Below are positions 1-11,227 of a DNA stretch of 64,000 bases, one piece after another. Position numbers and translations under genes: made by a program. Each line of letters starts with the position of its first letter. Within the stretch, counting starts at the first letter, position 1. Under the pieces are notes generated by a model. It did not search any database and had not been told where the DNA came from. It saw only the letters and a program-made list of their open reading frames with translations. Source of the stretch: Hydrangea macrophylla (lineage: Eukaryota; Streptophyta; Magnoliopsida; Cornales; Hydrangeaceae); assembly GCA_033977485.1 (NCBI GenBank), contig CM066989.1, forward strand, positions 91,779,887 to 91,843,886, written 5' to 3'.

Positions 1-949
1 GAAACTCAGTGGCCCTCGCAATTTTTTTTCGAAACTTTGACTATGTATATGTAATTTGTGAAATTTTAAAAGTAATTTACATATTAGCCCCTCCAAAATT
101 TTAACTTTTACAATATGGTCCATGTTATATACAATTGCATTACTCGTCATAAACCATTAGCCAAAAGTTTACAATATGCTGTAAGGACTACGCACACCAA
201 ACCTTCCAACTCTTAAAACAGGTGGAAAAACCTTACTTAGTAAAATGGAGTCTTTCTGATACAAAAAATCAGACTCGACATATGAATAGAGCAAAAAAAT
301 AATTGCCTTGGTTGGGTAGGTTGGGTAGCCTAAATAGTAACTTGTCCAAACCACCCCCCCAACCAAGTACAAATTCCTTGTTCCGCCCCTGTGTGTATGC
401 ATCATTGTATATTATTGTGAATTTTTTTGACTCACAGCTCTCTATTCGTGATTGATAAGGACATATCCAAGAGTAAGTTCATATTAACTTGGAGAGTTAC
501 ATAATATTTCTATTGAATATTAAAATTCTGCTCGTAATTATATTAATTTTGTTTTCTCTTAACGCAAGAAGTTGTATATTGTATAGTTTTCTGGTAAATA
601 AAAGCAAAAAGAAATTGATATGGTCGTACTCAAGAATTCTCAGAGAGTCACTGCATTTAGAGTATTGCGCAAGTGATACGACTCTGCTGTACCACATACA
701 GCTAAACAGGAAGTATTGCATGAAATTTCTCTTACTGTAACTAGCATGTGTACTTTCAAGTACTCGAAGGACTTGCTGTTCTCCTTGGACTTTTGATTTC
801 TGGAATGAGTTCGTGTACTTTGATGAGCTAGCTCTATGTGCGTCTTTTGTCATTGCGGTTTCTTTCAATATTGCATAATGTCTCGTTCTGAGTATTGTAA
901 GCTTATCATTTCGTGGAGAAAAGAAATTCATGTTGTGCTTTTGTTCCAG
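1..949. other. Presumed EDR2-like intron or upstream sequence, no gene recognised
   Basis: AT-rich sequence before the first recognisable exon. I looked for the earlier PH-domain exons and did not find them. Open frames of up to 144 codons on both strands match nothing I know and lack plausible domains. The acceptor at 948-949 ends it. Confidence 0.5.
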
Positions 950-1653
950 ATGGCTGCATTCAACATCCAGGAGGCACTAATCTGGTAAGAAAAAATTGAG
1001 TCTGTCATCGATCAGGTTTTCAGCAGACTCTATGACCTTACCTCCAGCTGCTCTCTGATCTTAACTTCTCTGTTTAGGATTTTCTTTGAGAACTTTTGTT
1101 TCCTTATAGGTTGGGTTGGCTTTTTCAGAACCAATCACTTATAGGTGATTCATTGTTTAAAAAGCTGTGATCCTTTGATCGGCCTTTCTACAACTTCGAA
1201 AAGTTTGATTCCTTTTTAAAGCTAAAAATCAGCTTTTTTGAAAAGCTCCAATTTGTAGCTTTAAAAAAAATATCTTGTTCCAAAAATTGGCTATTTTAAA
1301 AGCTACCCCAAGCAGGCTCTACCGTGTTTTAATCACAGCATAAACATTCTGGATCCACAGTGTTGCTCCCTAATCCTCTTTTGATTTAATTTTATATTAA
1401 TTTTTTGCGGATTTTTTGTAGTAACATGTATCTGCATGGTAGATGATGCTTCATTTACTGTGTAGCACGTACTTTTGTAATCCTCTCTATTGTGTGGATA
1501 AATGACTTGAAACTGATTGACTCCTCGATGATATGCAGCATCAAGAGTAACAAGTCGCTAACGGTAACAAATACCTTTCTTTTGAACATAATTCTGGACT
1601 GGATAATGGCAGGAATGCGTCCTCATCAGACCAAGAGATTTGTCGTGGGCTTG
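950..1653 (+). pseudogene. EDR2-like PH-domain end exons (2 exons)
   Basis: Exon 950-1015 encodes the last PH-domain helix (MAAFNIQEALIW, then EKIESVIDQ). Between them sits TAA at 986-988 where a lysine codon is expected; AAA to TAA is one substitution. Exon 1539 to about 1653 begins HQE, has TAA at 1548-1550 where serine is expected (TCA to TAA), and continues QVANGNKY and SGLDNGRNASSSDQE, a very EDR2-like linker. Acceptors are CCAG (948-949) and GCAG (1537-1538). The donor of the second exon is unclear: no GT in the right phase follows the conserved stretch, so the 3' limit is approximate. Confidence 0.8.
1129..1322 (+). mobile_element. MITE-like repeat, copy 1
   Basis: The left end (CAATCACTTA, CATTGTTTAAAAAGCTGTGA) and an internal block (TTTGATTCCTTTTTAAAGC) recur in inverted orientation at about 2100-2224. 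The pair flanks EDR2 exon 2. The family is not recognised; boundaries are approximate and no clear target duplication was found. Confidence 0.45.
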
Positions 1654-2099
1654 TGGGTTATTGCATTGATGCCTGTGAAATATTGTTGAACATCATTATC
1701 TTTTCGCGTTTCTTTCCTTTATTTTGGTGCATTTGAAACTTTTAATGGTTGCCACTCATTTTTTTTTAAGTTCAAAGAGATTTTTGATTTCTGTAGATGT
1801 TATCATACATTTCTCAATGACTTTGTGCTTCCGACCAATGATAGATGCATTGCTGAGCTTGTAGCTGCTAATATTCTATAGGTGCTAATTAGAATTGGTC
1901 CGGAGTTGGCCTCTACAGCTTTCTGCTTACTAACTGAATTGGGCGGAGTTGAGGAGGTTGGGAAGTTGGAATTAGGTGTGCTCAGTGGGCTGTTTCTTGG
2001 CTATGTAGTATATGTAAATGGAGATTTTGGAATAACTAATTTATTTAATTTTTTTTAAAAAGAACTACACATTGGAGTTGTTTTTCTCTTTCTTTTTCT
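1654..2099. other. Intron, no gene seen
   Basis: AT-rich sequence between EDR2 exon 2 and the second MITE-like copy. No coding similarity noticed. Confidence 0.5.
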
Positions 2100-2224
2100 T
2101 TTTCTTTTTTAATTTAAAAAAGCTAATTTTTTGCTATATAAAGGAATCAAAATTTTTTTTTTAAAGCTGTGAAAAAGCTTATCCAAATAGTCACAGTTTT
2201 TTTAACAATGTAAGTGATTGTTGG
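2100..2224 (-). mobile_element. MITE-like repeat, copy 2 (inverted)
   Basis: The reverse complement of this segment resembles 1129-1260: it ends in TCACAGTTTTTTTAACAATG then TAAGTGATTG, mirroring copy 1. Boundaries are approximate. Confidence 0.4.
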
Positions 2225-2233
2225 CCCCGAAAA

Positions 2234-2889
2234 ATGTATCCTAAATGGGCTGTTGCTCGGGACTTCTCAAGGTTGATGGTCTTTGATGAATTTTTATGGT
2301 CTTCTCCACGCTCTCTCCATCTAGTTGCTGCCAAACGGATACTCCGCTACCTCAAAGGGTCCTTAGAGTTTGGCCTTCTCTTTCGCCGCTCTTCCAATCC
2401 ACTCACAATCAAGGCATATTATGATGCTGATTGGGCCGGCTGCCCTGACACTCGACGCTCGACTACGGGGTTCTGTGTTTTCTTGGGATCGAATCTCATC
2501 TCATGGACTGCCAAGAAGAAACCAACCGTCTCTCGCTCAAGTGCTGAAGCAGAATACCGATCTCTTGCACATGTCTGTGTTGAAACTACTTGGGTGTTAC
2601 ATCTTCTTCAGAAATTGCACCTCACCACCCCTCATCCAATAACCTTACTATGTGATAATCTCAGCACCACTTACATGGCATCCAATCTTGTGTTTCATGC
2701 TCGAACTAAACATATTGAGTTAGATTATCACTTCATTAAGGAACGCATTCTCTCAGGATCTCATCGTGTTCAATTTGTGCCTTCCCCGGATCAGCTTGCT
2801 GATATTTTTACTAAAGGTCTTCACAAACTACGTTTTCAACTATTACGATCCAACCTCGTCTCTCCTAGACAGCCGAGCTTGCGGGGGAG
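2234..2889 (+). pseudogene. Copia pol remnant, RNase H region
   Basis: A single open frame of about 220 codons encodes the end of a Ty1/copia polyprotein. Visible are the HLVAAKRILRYLKGS connection, DADWAGCPDTRRSTTG, SWTAKKKPTVSRSSAEAEY, the CDN motif, the ARTKHIELDYHFIKE motif and DQLADIFTKGL. Everything upstream (gag, protease, integrase, most of RT) is missing, so this is a 5'-truncated element in an EDR2 intron. The frame is uninterrupted, so the remnant may be fairly young. A purine tract (GGGGGAG) precedes the LTR. Confidence 0.9.
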
Positions 2890-3143
2890 TGTTAAACCAC
2901 CTTAACACATGTTTAGTACATGTTTGTTATGTATATGACACATGTTTATTTTGTATATTCTGTAACTGTTCTATTCTTTATCATATGCCAAAGTCAAGGC
3001 TAAACATCTTAGGATTAAGATCAGGCTGATACGTTAGGCTATAGTTAGGGCACAATAGTAGCCATTTCCTTATTCAGCTTTTTGTACATCTTTTTAATCC
3101 CTCCATTGAGAGAATTATACATAAAGAAATTCTAATTCTTACA
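2890..3143 (+). repeat. 3' LTR of truncated Copia remnant
   Basis: It starts TGTTAAACC directly after the GGGGGAG polypurine tract that follows the RNase H frame. It probably ends near TTCTTACA at 3143 (a CA at 3150 is possible). No partner LTR is in the window, so the 3' end is not proven. Confidence 0.6.
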
Positions 3144-3574
3144 ATCTTCAGTTCGTGGCTTTGATTAGTGACATTATAAGTTTCTGTGTTCTTTGGTTGG
3201 ACTGGTGATGTTGGTGCTTGACCTTCTAAGGTGGAAGTTCTTTGGGGGTAAAAGTTAATGGAATTTCTCTTTGGGGGTGAAATTGTGATCATTGTTGTAT
3301 ACAAAAATTAGAAGTGCGTGGTCTAGGACTTAGTTCGTGATTCTGAGTCTCGAACAGGGAAAGCAGCTACAGGCATTTACTGAGGAAAAAGGGGTTGGAG
3401 GTCTACTTACACTAGTTTGGGTAGAAAAGTGATGTTATGAAAATATGGTCACAACAATTAGGAGTGGTCGTTTGAAAAGTCAGAGGGAGTGAGATATGGT
3501 TGTGAGAAAAATAAATTTAAGTGGGTTTTCTGGTTTTATTCAAGGGGCTGTTCTACGACTCATAAGTGAGCCTA
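3144..3574. other. Intron, no gene seen
   Basis: Non-coding sequence between the Copia 3' LTR and a nested MITE. Nothing recognised. Confidence 0.5.
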
Positions 3575-3577
3575 TAA

Positions 3578-4074
3578 GGCCCCGTTTGTTACGCAGAGAG
3601 GGGGGGGGGGGGGGGGGGGTGGGTGGGGGGTTGGACTAGTAGTCAATTTTAATTGAAAAATCCGCCGTTAGGCGTGGCTATTCCACTCGGGACTATTTGT
3701 CTATTTTTAAAAGAATAGTCCCCCATAAGTTATACCATTAGGCCTCGTTTGTTTCACAGGACTAAGGGCCGGATAGGGGAGGATAGGACTATTAGTCCAT
3801 TTTAATTCAATAGTCCGGTGTTTGGTTCGGCCACCTTGCACCGGACTATTAGTCCTTTTTAACTAAATAGTCCCCCAAATGGGCCACTATTTTATCCCAT
3901 GGGGGGGGGGGGCTGGTATTAATAGTCCCTCAAATAGTGAAGGGGAGAAGTAATCCCCCCTAATCCTGTCCAGCGAAACAAACGTGGCCTTAGGGAGGTG
4001 ATTTTATTAGTCCCGGGACTATCTATTAAAAGGGACTATTTAACCAATCTCCTCCCAGTCAACCAAACGTGGCC
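3578..4074. mobile_element. Tourist-like (PIF/Harbinger) MITE, outer copy
   Basis: It begins GGCCCCGTTTGTT and ends AACCAAACGTGGCC, inverted relative to each other, with TAA on both sides (3575-3577 and 4075-4077). The 3-bp TWA duplication and GGCC termini fit Tourist MITEs. A second copy lies inside at 3741-3989; without it the outer element is about 245 bp. A long G run (about 3601-3619) sits near the left end. Confidence 0.75.
3741..3989. mobile_element. Tourist-like MITE, inner copy
   Basis: 249 bp bounded by GGCCTCGTTTGTTTC and the inverted GAAACAAACGTGGCC, with TTA on both sides (3738-3740 and 3990-3992). It is the same family as the outer element it interrupts. The internal motif GGACTATTAGTCC recurs in both. 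Confidence 0.8.
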
Positions 4075-4409
4075 TAAGTGTTTGATGAGTCTCTCTTGCT
4101 TGCATAGGAGTTCGTGCCCAATTTAACATATCTTATGGAACTGGTTCTTTGTCAAACCACACATAACATTGGCCCTCATAAAAACCAGATGAAAAATGAG
4201 ACTGGGGTTGAACCAGGTCCTATTTTAAGCATCCCCAAACTTACCCTTAAGATTTTAGAGCTGAATGTGATCAATTATAGAAGCCAGGTGGAAGATAATT
4301 TGTCATGATATGCAATTAGAATGTTGATGCTCTTAGAAAGTCCTTATTACGCAAATAATTGGAGAAAATGGGATTGGTCACAACAAACCATCAGAGGACT
4401 ATATACACT

Positions 4410-4451
4410 TTGTGCTTTGGCATTAGCACATTGTGCTTTGGCATTAGCACT
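4410..4451. repeat. 21-bp tandem duplication
   Basis: Two adjacent copies of a 21-bp unit (TTGTGCTTTGGCATTAGCAC plus one base), differing only at the last base. Confidence 0.8.
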
Positions 4452-4882
4452 AACCTAAATAATAAACTAGTCACAAACCAAATATTCTCTTATTAATAAG
4501 AGTTTGTTACTTCGGGTCTATTTTATAAAATTGATAAAGTATTGAATTTTAAGTATTGAAAATTTTAAGCAAATGAAATTGCAATATTGAAAACAATGTT
4601 TCAAGTAGTGAAATAGACTGCATTCAATGATTAGTTTCTGTAGAATTTTTTCACTTAAGGTTTTCAGTAGGTTTTTAGCTGCTTTTTCAATTAAGTGAAT
4701 CATCAAACACACCCTAAAATGGGGTCATCAATCACACCCTTCTTCTTTCCCGTGTCTTAGGATTTATATTACAAAGCCTTGCATGTGCAATGTAATCTAT
4801 CCTTTTTTTTTTCAATGGTATGTCTACCACTGATGAATGATAAGTGATGCCTCAAGGACATACTTCTTGTAATTTCATTGTA

Positions 4883-5158
4883 CTCCCTATGTCTCAAATT
4901 AACAATTCCTCCTGGAAATTTCAACTATTTAAGGAATCATTTTCGATTGTTGTGAACTTTCCATTGTTGCCCTTTGTTTTTTTAAAGTTCAAAATACCAG
5001 TGTCACATCAAATGAAATGTGGGAGTGTTTTACGACTATATAATAAAGGGTAAACTTGGAAAATGTGTAGTTCAAGTTAAATTGATTTTTCAAAGAGAAC
5101 TCTCAAAACGGGACATCCCAAAATGGAATAAAAGACTCTTAATTTAGGGCAGAGGGAG
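4883..5158. mobile_element. Stowaway-like (Tc1/mariner) MITE
   Basis: 276 bp with termini CTCCCTATGTCTCAAATT and the inverted AATTTAGGGCAGAGGGAG, flanked by TA on both sides (4881-4882, 5159-5160). CTCCCTC-type ends with a TA target are characteristic of Stowaway MITEs. Confidence 0.8.
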
Positions 5159-5160
5159 TA

Positions 5161-6109
5161 GGTAAAAAGTTCCCAGTGTTTGGTATGTCTCATATTTTCT
5201 TTTTTCTTTTTTTTTTTTTCCTTTTTTTTTTGTTGCGGTTAGAGCTGATGTGCATGCCCAAAACCTTTTAAGGCGAGCGTTGAAATTTACATGTCCAAAT
5301 GTTCGTTATATTTATCATAAAAATTTTGGATATTAAAACTATTGTCTTCCAAAAGTTTTTCCTAATTCGTTTCTTATTTTCACGAGTTTTTAGGCTTGTG
5401 AATATAATTTTTGAAGAGTTTTCAAAATGTGAAATATTTTCAGGTATTAAATTCCTTATTTTGTATAATCTTACAATTCTCAATCCATTCCTGAATACCA
5501 CCGAACTGATTTCTCATAGGAGCCCGATTTTAACAGCTTTGATCAATTGGTTATATCTATACAATTAGGAATATTTATGATCGAGCAATGAAAATATTTG
5601 CTGTAGAGAGGGGAGACTAACATTTTTTAAACCGAGAAAATTAGGTATATTCTAGAATCTAATTGTTTTAGGGTCGATTAGGATGAAAGACAAAATGCAT
5701 GGACTGAAAGTCCAAAATTATGAAGAATGAATGTATAACAAAACTTGAAGGCCAACAAAAAGGTTATATGTTGATTTTTGTTTTTTAAACCTTCAAACTT
5801 GTAGTCTACATATAATTATGCTTTCTAATCACTCTTCCCTCAGTTATATGTTGCTTTTTGAAATAATTTCTGATGTATTTCTGAGAATTATGTTACTTTT
5901 TATTGTACTTTGATGTTTGCTTTTGCTACAAAACAAAAAAAAAATCCATATGATGCTGATTTTACTCAATACGTGCTTCAACTTTGCTCTTCTATGCTTT
6001 TTGAATGTGTGTAGCTATATTGCCCCCAAAGGATTTACATTTTATGAAAAAATGTTTTGCACAAAATTTGCTTCAAGTTTCCTTATTTCTGCCTTTTGAA
6101 TTTGTGTAG
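5161..6109. other. EDR2 intron, no gene seen
   Basis: AT-rich intron sequence with T-rich runs (5193-5230). No recognisable element. It ends with the acceptor TGTAG before exon 6110. Confidence 0.6.
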
Positions 6110-7096
6110 GCTTAGTGCTCCAGAGGATGAAGACGATTCCCATCCAAATTTGTTGCGGAGAACAACAATTGGAAATGGTAATTTATTTTCCTTCTATAAA
6201 CCATTAAAGGTTCCTAGTTTATTTCGTGTGAATATTTAGGTGTATTTCGTCGTCATGTTCATCTGGAATGCAGGTCCTCCTGAATCTATATTTGACTGGA
6301 CGCGGGAAATAGACTCAGACTTGTCAAACCAGAATACCAGCAATCAAGTATTCTCGAGAAAGCATTGGCATCTTCTACAATGCCAAAATGGTATATGTTT
6401 TTGTTTGAATTATATCATCATTTGAAATGGATGACAATCATAATTAGTTATTCTTGGGGGCATGAATTATCACAATGTTAAAATGTCAACCATGGTTGTT
6501 AGAATTCGTTGATTCACGAGTCGATTCGAGTTTCAGTCAACCGATACGATTCATAAAATTTGAAGTTTTACGTTTTCAATGGAACACTTTCAACAGTTTG
6601 AGCCTTGATATTGCATGAAACTTGTGCTAAACTGTTATTTTGTTCATTTTAAGCACCGCATATGTGTTCTTATGTGTAGACAAAAAGTACAGGCATAAGT
6701 ATTACTATTTACTTTCTGAAAAATGTGAATATTTCGATTCGCGATTCAATATGATTCACGATTCATAATTTTGGCAAACTGATTGATGATTTAATGACGA
6801 CGACATCACCCATCACCATTAATTCCTTTTTCTTTTATACTGATTATTGCAGGACTTCGCATTTTTGAAGAGCTGCTTGAAGTCGATTTCCTTGTATGGA
6901 ATAATCTTCTTTTTAGTTATACGCATTGCCCTTATTTTTCTATCAAGTATGTTGTTTCTGGCCATATTGGTCATGTATAGTTTTCTTTATGCAGCCAAAG
7001 AGCTGTAGTAGAGCAATGAAGGCTGTAGGGGTTTGTGGAGGCTACATGTGAAGAAATATTTGAGCTTGTAATGAGCATGGATGCAACATAGTTTGA
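6110..7096 (+). pseudogene. EDR2-like exons: linker and first half of START domain (4 exons)
   Basis: Exons 6110-6177 (SAPEDEDDSHPNLLRRTTIG), 6274-6390 (PPESIFDW, then SRKHWHLLQCQN), 6853-6893 (LRIFEELLEVDFL) and 6995-7096 (SCSRAMKAVG, then EATCEEIFEL after a frame change). The START domain begins in the second of these. Junction phases agree for the first three. In the fourth, one extra T in the run 7032-7034 shifts the frame, and TAG at 7089-7091 replaces an expected arginine or lysine codon in the conserved frame. Donor GTAAGT at 7097 is excellent. Confidence 0.9.
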
Positions 7097-8537
7097 GTAA
7101 GTGCTTTTATATTGTTAAGAATTTCTATGAAAAATAGTTCTATCTTTACTTGGTCATGGTGCTTCTTTTTGTTCGTAAGAGAAGCTTTTTCCAATAATAT
7201 CATTAGGTAGGCTTGGTTAGAGTAATCGTTTGCTTTCGTGTATATTATTCAATTAGCTTCTTTCTGTATAGTTTATTTTGGGGTGCTTGCTACCTGCTTT
7301 TAGCTGATGAGTCCTAAGGAAGGAAGCATAGATTCTTCTAAAAGACTGAAGAACCCGCACCCGCACTAGCATGGATTCTTCTTGGGTGCTTATTCTAATT
7401 TCTTTGTAAAAAACGGGCTCTAACATTATTTTAAAAATTTCGAGGTCAATTTAAGAATGCTAGAGTTGGATTATCCATTGAAAAGCTAAGTGTTGCTGAT
7501 GTAGCCTTTATGCTTGTTTATTTGTGCCTCGGTTAAATACAAAATCAAAACAATGTAATAGTAGAATCGTTATAATTATATACAAGTATATTTGTTCAAT
7601 ATTTTATACAAGTACACCTCCTCATCCGCATAGAATATTGACGACCCCCCGCATCTACATCCCAACCGGTGCTTCCTAGGTTCTAATCTACAAATTCTGC
7701 TTATGCATCAATTTTGCACTCTTAGGATGGGAAATAACCAAAAAAAAAGAAAAAGAAAAAAAGAACAAGAAATTAATCTGCCATAGATGTATTAAAATGT
7801 CACTACTGGATACAAATGTTTATAGTGGGAAGTTAGGGATTTAGATCCCCCTCCAACAAGTAGCATAGAAAAAGTCCATCTAGTAGGCAACTCGTTGCAT
7901 TATGAGAGTTTTACATCTGGTAATTTAATGGATAAGACTTTGTGATTTTACATTATCAAATTATCAAACAAGTGCCATGTGAAAAAAAACACTAAAACAT
8001 GTCCTCTATTGGTCATGTTTTTGCATATTTGTTACCTTGAAAATTTCCACCACTAGTTCAAAAGTTAGACCTTGTGTAGATTTTGTGTGAGTTGGATTCA
8101 CATGCTCGATGCGTGTTTATTTCGGGTGATTAAATACAAAAAGAGAAGTAAATTACTCAAATGACGTTTTCCACTAATTTATTCATGGATGAAATTACTT
8201 GCTAAACCTTGTCTATTATCACAATAGAATAAGTTTATTAGTGTCTTTTTACCATAATCAGGTCCTTTCTTCGTTCAAAAATCAGAGGATTACGGTTTTG
8301 GTGCTACGTACAGTATATCTTGTAATGACATGCTTTTTGCTCTGTTTCAAAAACACATAATTTGACTATGCAGATTCCTACCTTGGGCTTTGTAAAGTTT
8401 AAGAGCTAATTTTTTTTTCCTGATTTATCTGTATGTCACTTATACAGACCTAATACCAGTTTGCATATGCTTTCAAATTGAATTTTAACAACAAAACTGG
8501 TATATCATGCTATCTTAAACTTATATGCCTTGTGTAG
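7097..8537. other. EDR2 intron, no gene seen
   Basis: 1.4-kb intron with good donor (GTAAGT) and acceptor (TGTAG). AT-rich; an A-rich run near 7741-7770. No element recognised. Confidence 0.7.
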
Positions 8538-8633
8538 GTGGGATTACAGTTTCCAATATGGTAGCTTAGTTAAGGAAGTAGATGGACATACTGCTATACT
8601 CTATCACCGACTTCTGCTGGACTGGTTTCCCAT

Positions 8634-9253
8634 GTAATAATCTGTCGTACTTCTAAAATTTTGTTCTGTAATCCAACCAATTTTATTTCAATCAACCTTC
8701 CTTGGCGCTTCTATCCATCTGAGAGCATGCACTGACAAGGTCTTCGTGATACCGAGATAAAACTAACTTACCATGGGTATTGTCAATCGAGCTTCTGTGT
8801 TTCTTGTACCCGTGGAAATTAGAAGTTTAAAAGCACACGCTTAATTTGTGTTGATTTACTGACGTAAAAGGTCATTGTATGGATAAGCTTGGTAATAGGT
8901 TTCTGAAGGAATGAGCATGCGGAGAAATTGTGTTTTTATTGTTCAGAGGTCTTTTATTGTGTCATCTCCCATTAATAGTGTTAATAGGTCTTGGGAGTTG
9001 TTTAGAGCCCATATCATCCGGTGACTTCTATTATGATGATTAGATCTTGGAAAAAATTGAAGGAACAAGAGAAAAAAGTTCAAGGAGTGAAAGGCGAGGA
9101 GGGACAAAGGAAGGTGAAAAGGCCGGGGGGGGGGGGGGGGGGGGGGAGTGGTGTGTGTGTAAATGAACATTGATTAATAGTAAAAACTTGTTTCTTTTTA
9201 ATATCACGTAATAGTAATTCAGGAATGATAGGACAGAAAAATGGGAAGAGAAT
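8634..9253. other. Intron with a long G homopolymer
   Basis: EDR2 intron sequence. A run of about 25 G at 9123-9147 followed by a short GT repeat. Proline-rich antisense frames here are products of the G run and not genes. Confidence 0.7.
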
Positions 9254-9436
9254 GGATTGTTTGGTAGAAGACCGTTTATTTGCATGCAAGCTCGTGCTCA
9301 ACCTAAAATCACTCCAAAAACAGGTTTATATATATATATTGTTTTTATAAAACCGATGTGATGTTGGTTTTCATAAGAAACAGAAATAGGAGTGGACCTT
9401 AACCTGACCCTACTTTGTGCATACTCAAACAGGCCC
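9254..9436 (-). mobile_element. Tourist-like MITE, reversed copy
   Basis: Its reverse complement resembles the element at 10109-10338: a shared internal stretch around AACCTAAAATCACTCC (the other copy has AACCTGAAATCACTCC) and the terminal CAAACAGGCCC followed by TTA. The left end GGATTGTTTGG is degraded and the left target copy is unclear. Confidence 0.6.
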
Positions 9437-10108
9437 TTAGTGAGAGGAAGTCAACTGGAAGGACCACACTACTCTTACATTGCCAACGCCCTTACACTTC
9501 TTTGACACTAGAAATTGCAGCACACTAGGGTTACTTATTCAAAGCTTTGAATGAGCTTCTACAGTGTGTTATGATAACTACATTTCTTTATAATGATCAA
9601 CTCTTTCAATTTGTACGGACTTTAAAGTGGTACATATTTGTGTCTGTCTCTAAGAAAAATGGTGTAGCTTGTGATTCTCTTAAGAATTTTTCTAGTGACT
9701 ATTATTACTTCTTCAACTACCAAGATGCCCTCCTCCCATTATGTTTCCCTCTTTTATGGAAAAAAAATGATAATAGGCATTCCTTTTTTCCCCTTTAAAT
9801 CCTATATCTTGCTATGGCAGGTTTGTATGGCCCCGCGACCTTTGTTATGTACGTTATTGGCGCCGAAATGACGATGGAAGTTATGGTATTGTGTTTGAGA
9901 CGTATTGTGTTCGATGATCTTTTTCTCAATTTTTCCTTACAGTTATTAGATTTTTTTTCACTGATGAATCATTATTTTTGGTATTTGTGTTATCCTGCAG
10001 TGGTGTTATTCCGTTCAAGGGAGCACGAGAACTGTGGTCCACAACCAGGGTTTGTCCGGGCCCATATTGAGAGTAAGTCTCTCAAGTTTTCTTTTGTTTT
10101 TTAATTTA

Positions 10109-10338
10109 GGGCCTGTTTGGGAGTGCACAAAACAGGATTAGGTTCACTCCACTCCTATTTCTATCTGGTTCTTATGATTACCAACATTGTTGGTTTGATA
10201 AAGAACCCGTTTTAGGAGTGATTTCAGGTTAGCACAGACTCGCACACAAATAAAAGGGCATCTGTTGTACACTTGAATTTGTAGAACAAGCACAATTGTG
10301 TACCACAGAATCGGATCTGCACGTTCCCAAACAACCCC
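10109..10338 (+). mobile_element. Tourist-like MITE
   Basis: 230 bp with termini GGGCCTGTTTGGGA and inverted TTCCCAAACAACCCC and a TTA duplication on both sides (10106-10108, 10339-10341). It lies in the intron after EDR2 exon 10001-10072. Confidence 0.75.
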
Positions 10339-10589
10339 TTAATTGAAAAACATTAATTATGTTTAGGACCATTAGTTTCTTCATCATATTCCTGGTGAAC
10401 GATTCCACAATGATATCTGTTCTATACTTTCAGGTGGAGGGTTCAATATTTCCCCTTTGAAACCCCGGAATGGGAGGCCCAGGACACAGGTTCAGCATCT
10501 TATTCAAATTGATCTGAAAGGGTGGGGTGTGGGTTATGTTTCATCATTTCAACAACATTGTCTCCTTCAGATGTTAAATAGTGTTGCTG

Positions 10590-11227
10590 GTGAGTTCTTA
10601 TATTCATTTATACTTGGGTTTGGAGGATTGTCATCGGGTGAACCTTCGTAGATGTCATTTTGGTGCGATAGCACTGGAAATGCATTTATTCAATTTATGC
10701 TTCAGTTTTGAAAATGCAGTTTATCTTTTCAAGTTCTTTTGATTTCTGCATGCATCATATTTCTGATTTTAATAAAACTGCATTATGCTAATAAGATGAA
10801 CAAGGGCCCGAGAGGATTGGCTGTGACTTTTGCATTTGTGACTAGCCCTAATCACAAGGGCATCATAGGAATTAAGAAAAAATAATTAAATCCCAAATCT
10901 GCTTTCTATACTCTGTATCACGTTTTGCAGAACCTCGGGACCTGCTTAAGCCAAAATGTGCTTTTGGGGCTCTAGAGGGCTTCTTTAAAATTTATCTAAT
11001 CAGGCTAATGTATATGTTTTGGGTCCCAAAAGCATGTGCATGTTTGGCCCAAAATGTACGTTCAAGAAGTGATTCCAAACAGGCCGAAGAAAGGCATTTC
11101 ATTGACCTTGTAACACGATTTGCTTTAATTTCAAAGTTTTTTTTTGTTGGTCTGAACTACTCTTTCAATATGAACTGTCTCTTTGCTCGCTATGTTGAAT
11201 CATTTTTTCATTTCTTTTCTATAAAGG
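10590..11227. other. EDR2 intron with possible fold-back repeat
   Basis: Around 10940-11090 there are inverted stretches (CCAAAATGTGCTTTTGGGG versus CCCAAAAGCATGTGCATG) ending TCCAAACAGGCC, suggestive of another MITE, but no clean ends or target duplication were found. Confidence 0.4.

Noticed and set aside
169..931. Open frames up to 144 codons at the left edge
   Set aside because: AT-rich intron or upstream sequence, no similarity, overlapping frames on both strands.
1492..1689. 65-codon + strand frame
   Set aside because: It covers EDR2 exon 2 in a different frame; the conserved residues are in the other frame.
3595..3912. G-rich tracts as telomere-like or satellite sequence
   Set aside because: They are simple G runs inside MITE ends, with no repeat unit.
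5268..5568. Overlapping frames on both strands of 77-89 codons
   Set aside because: AT-rich intron with mirrored frames, no similarity.
8943..9301. Three overlapping antisense proline-rich open frames
   Set aside because: They arise from the G run at 9123-9147 read in all frames inside an EDR2 intron; no domain and no start context.
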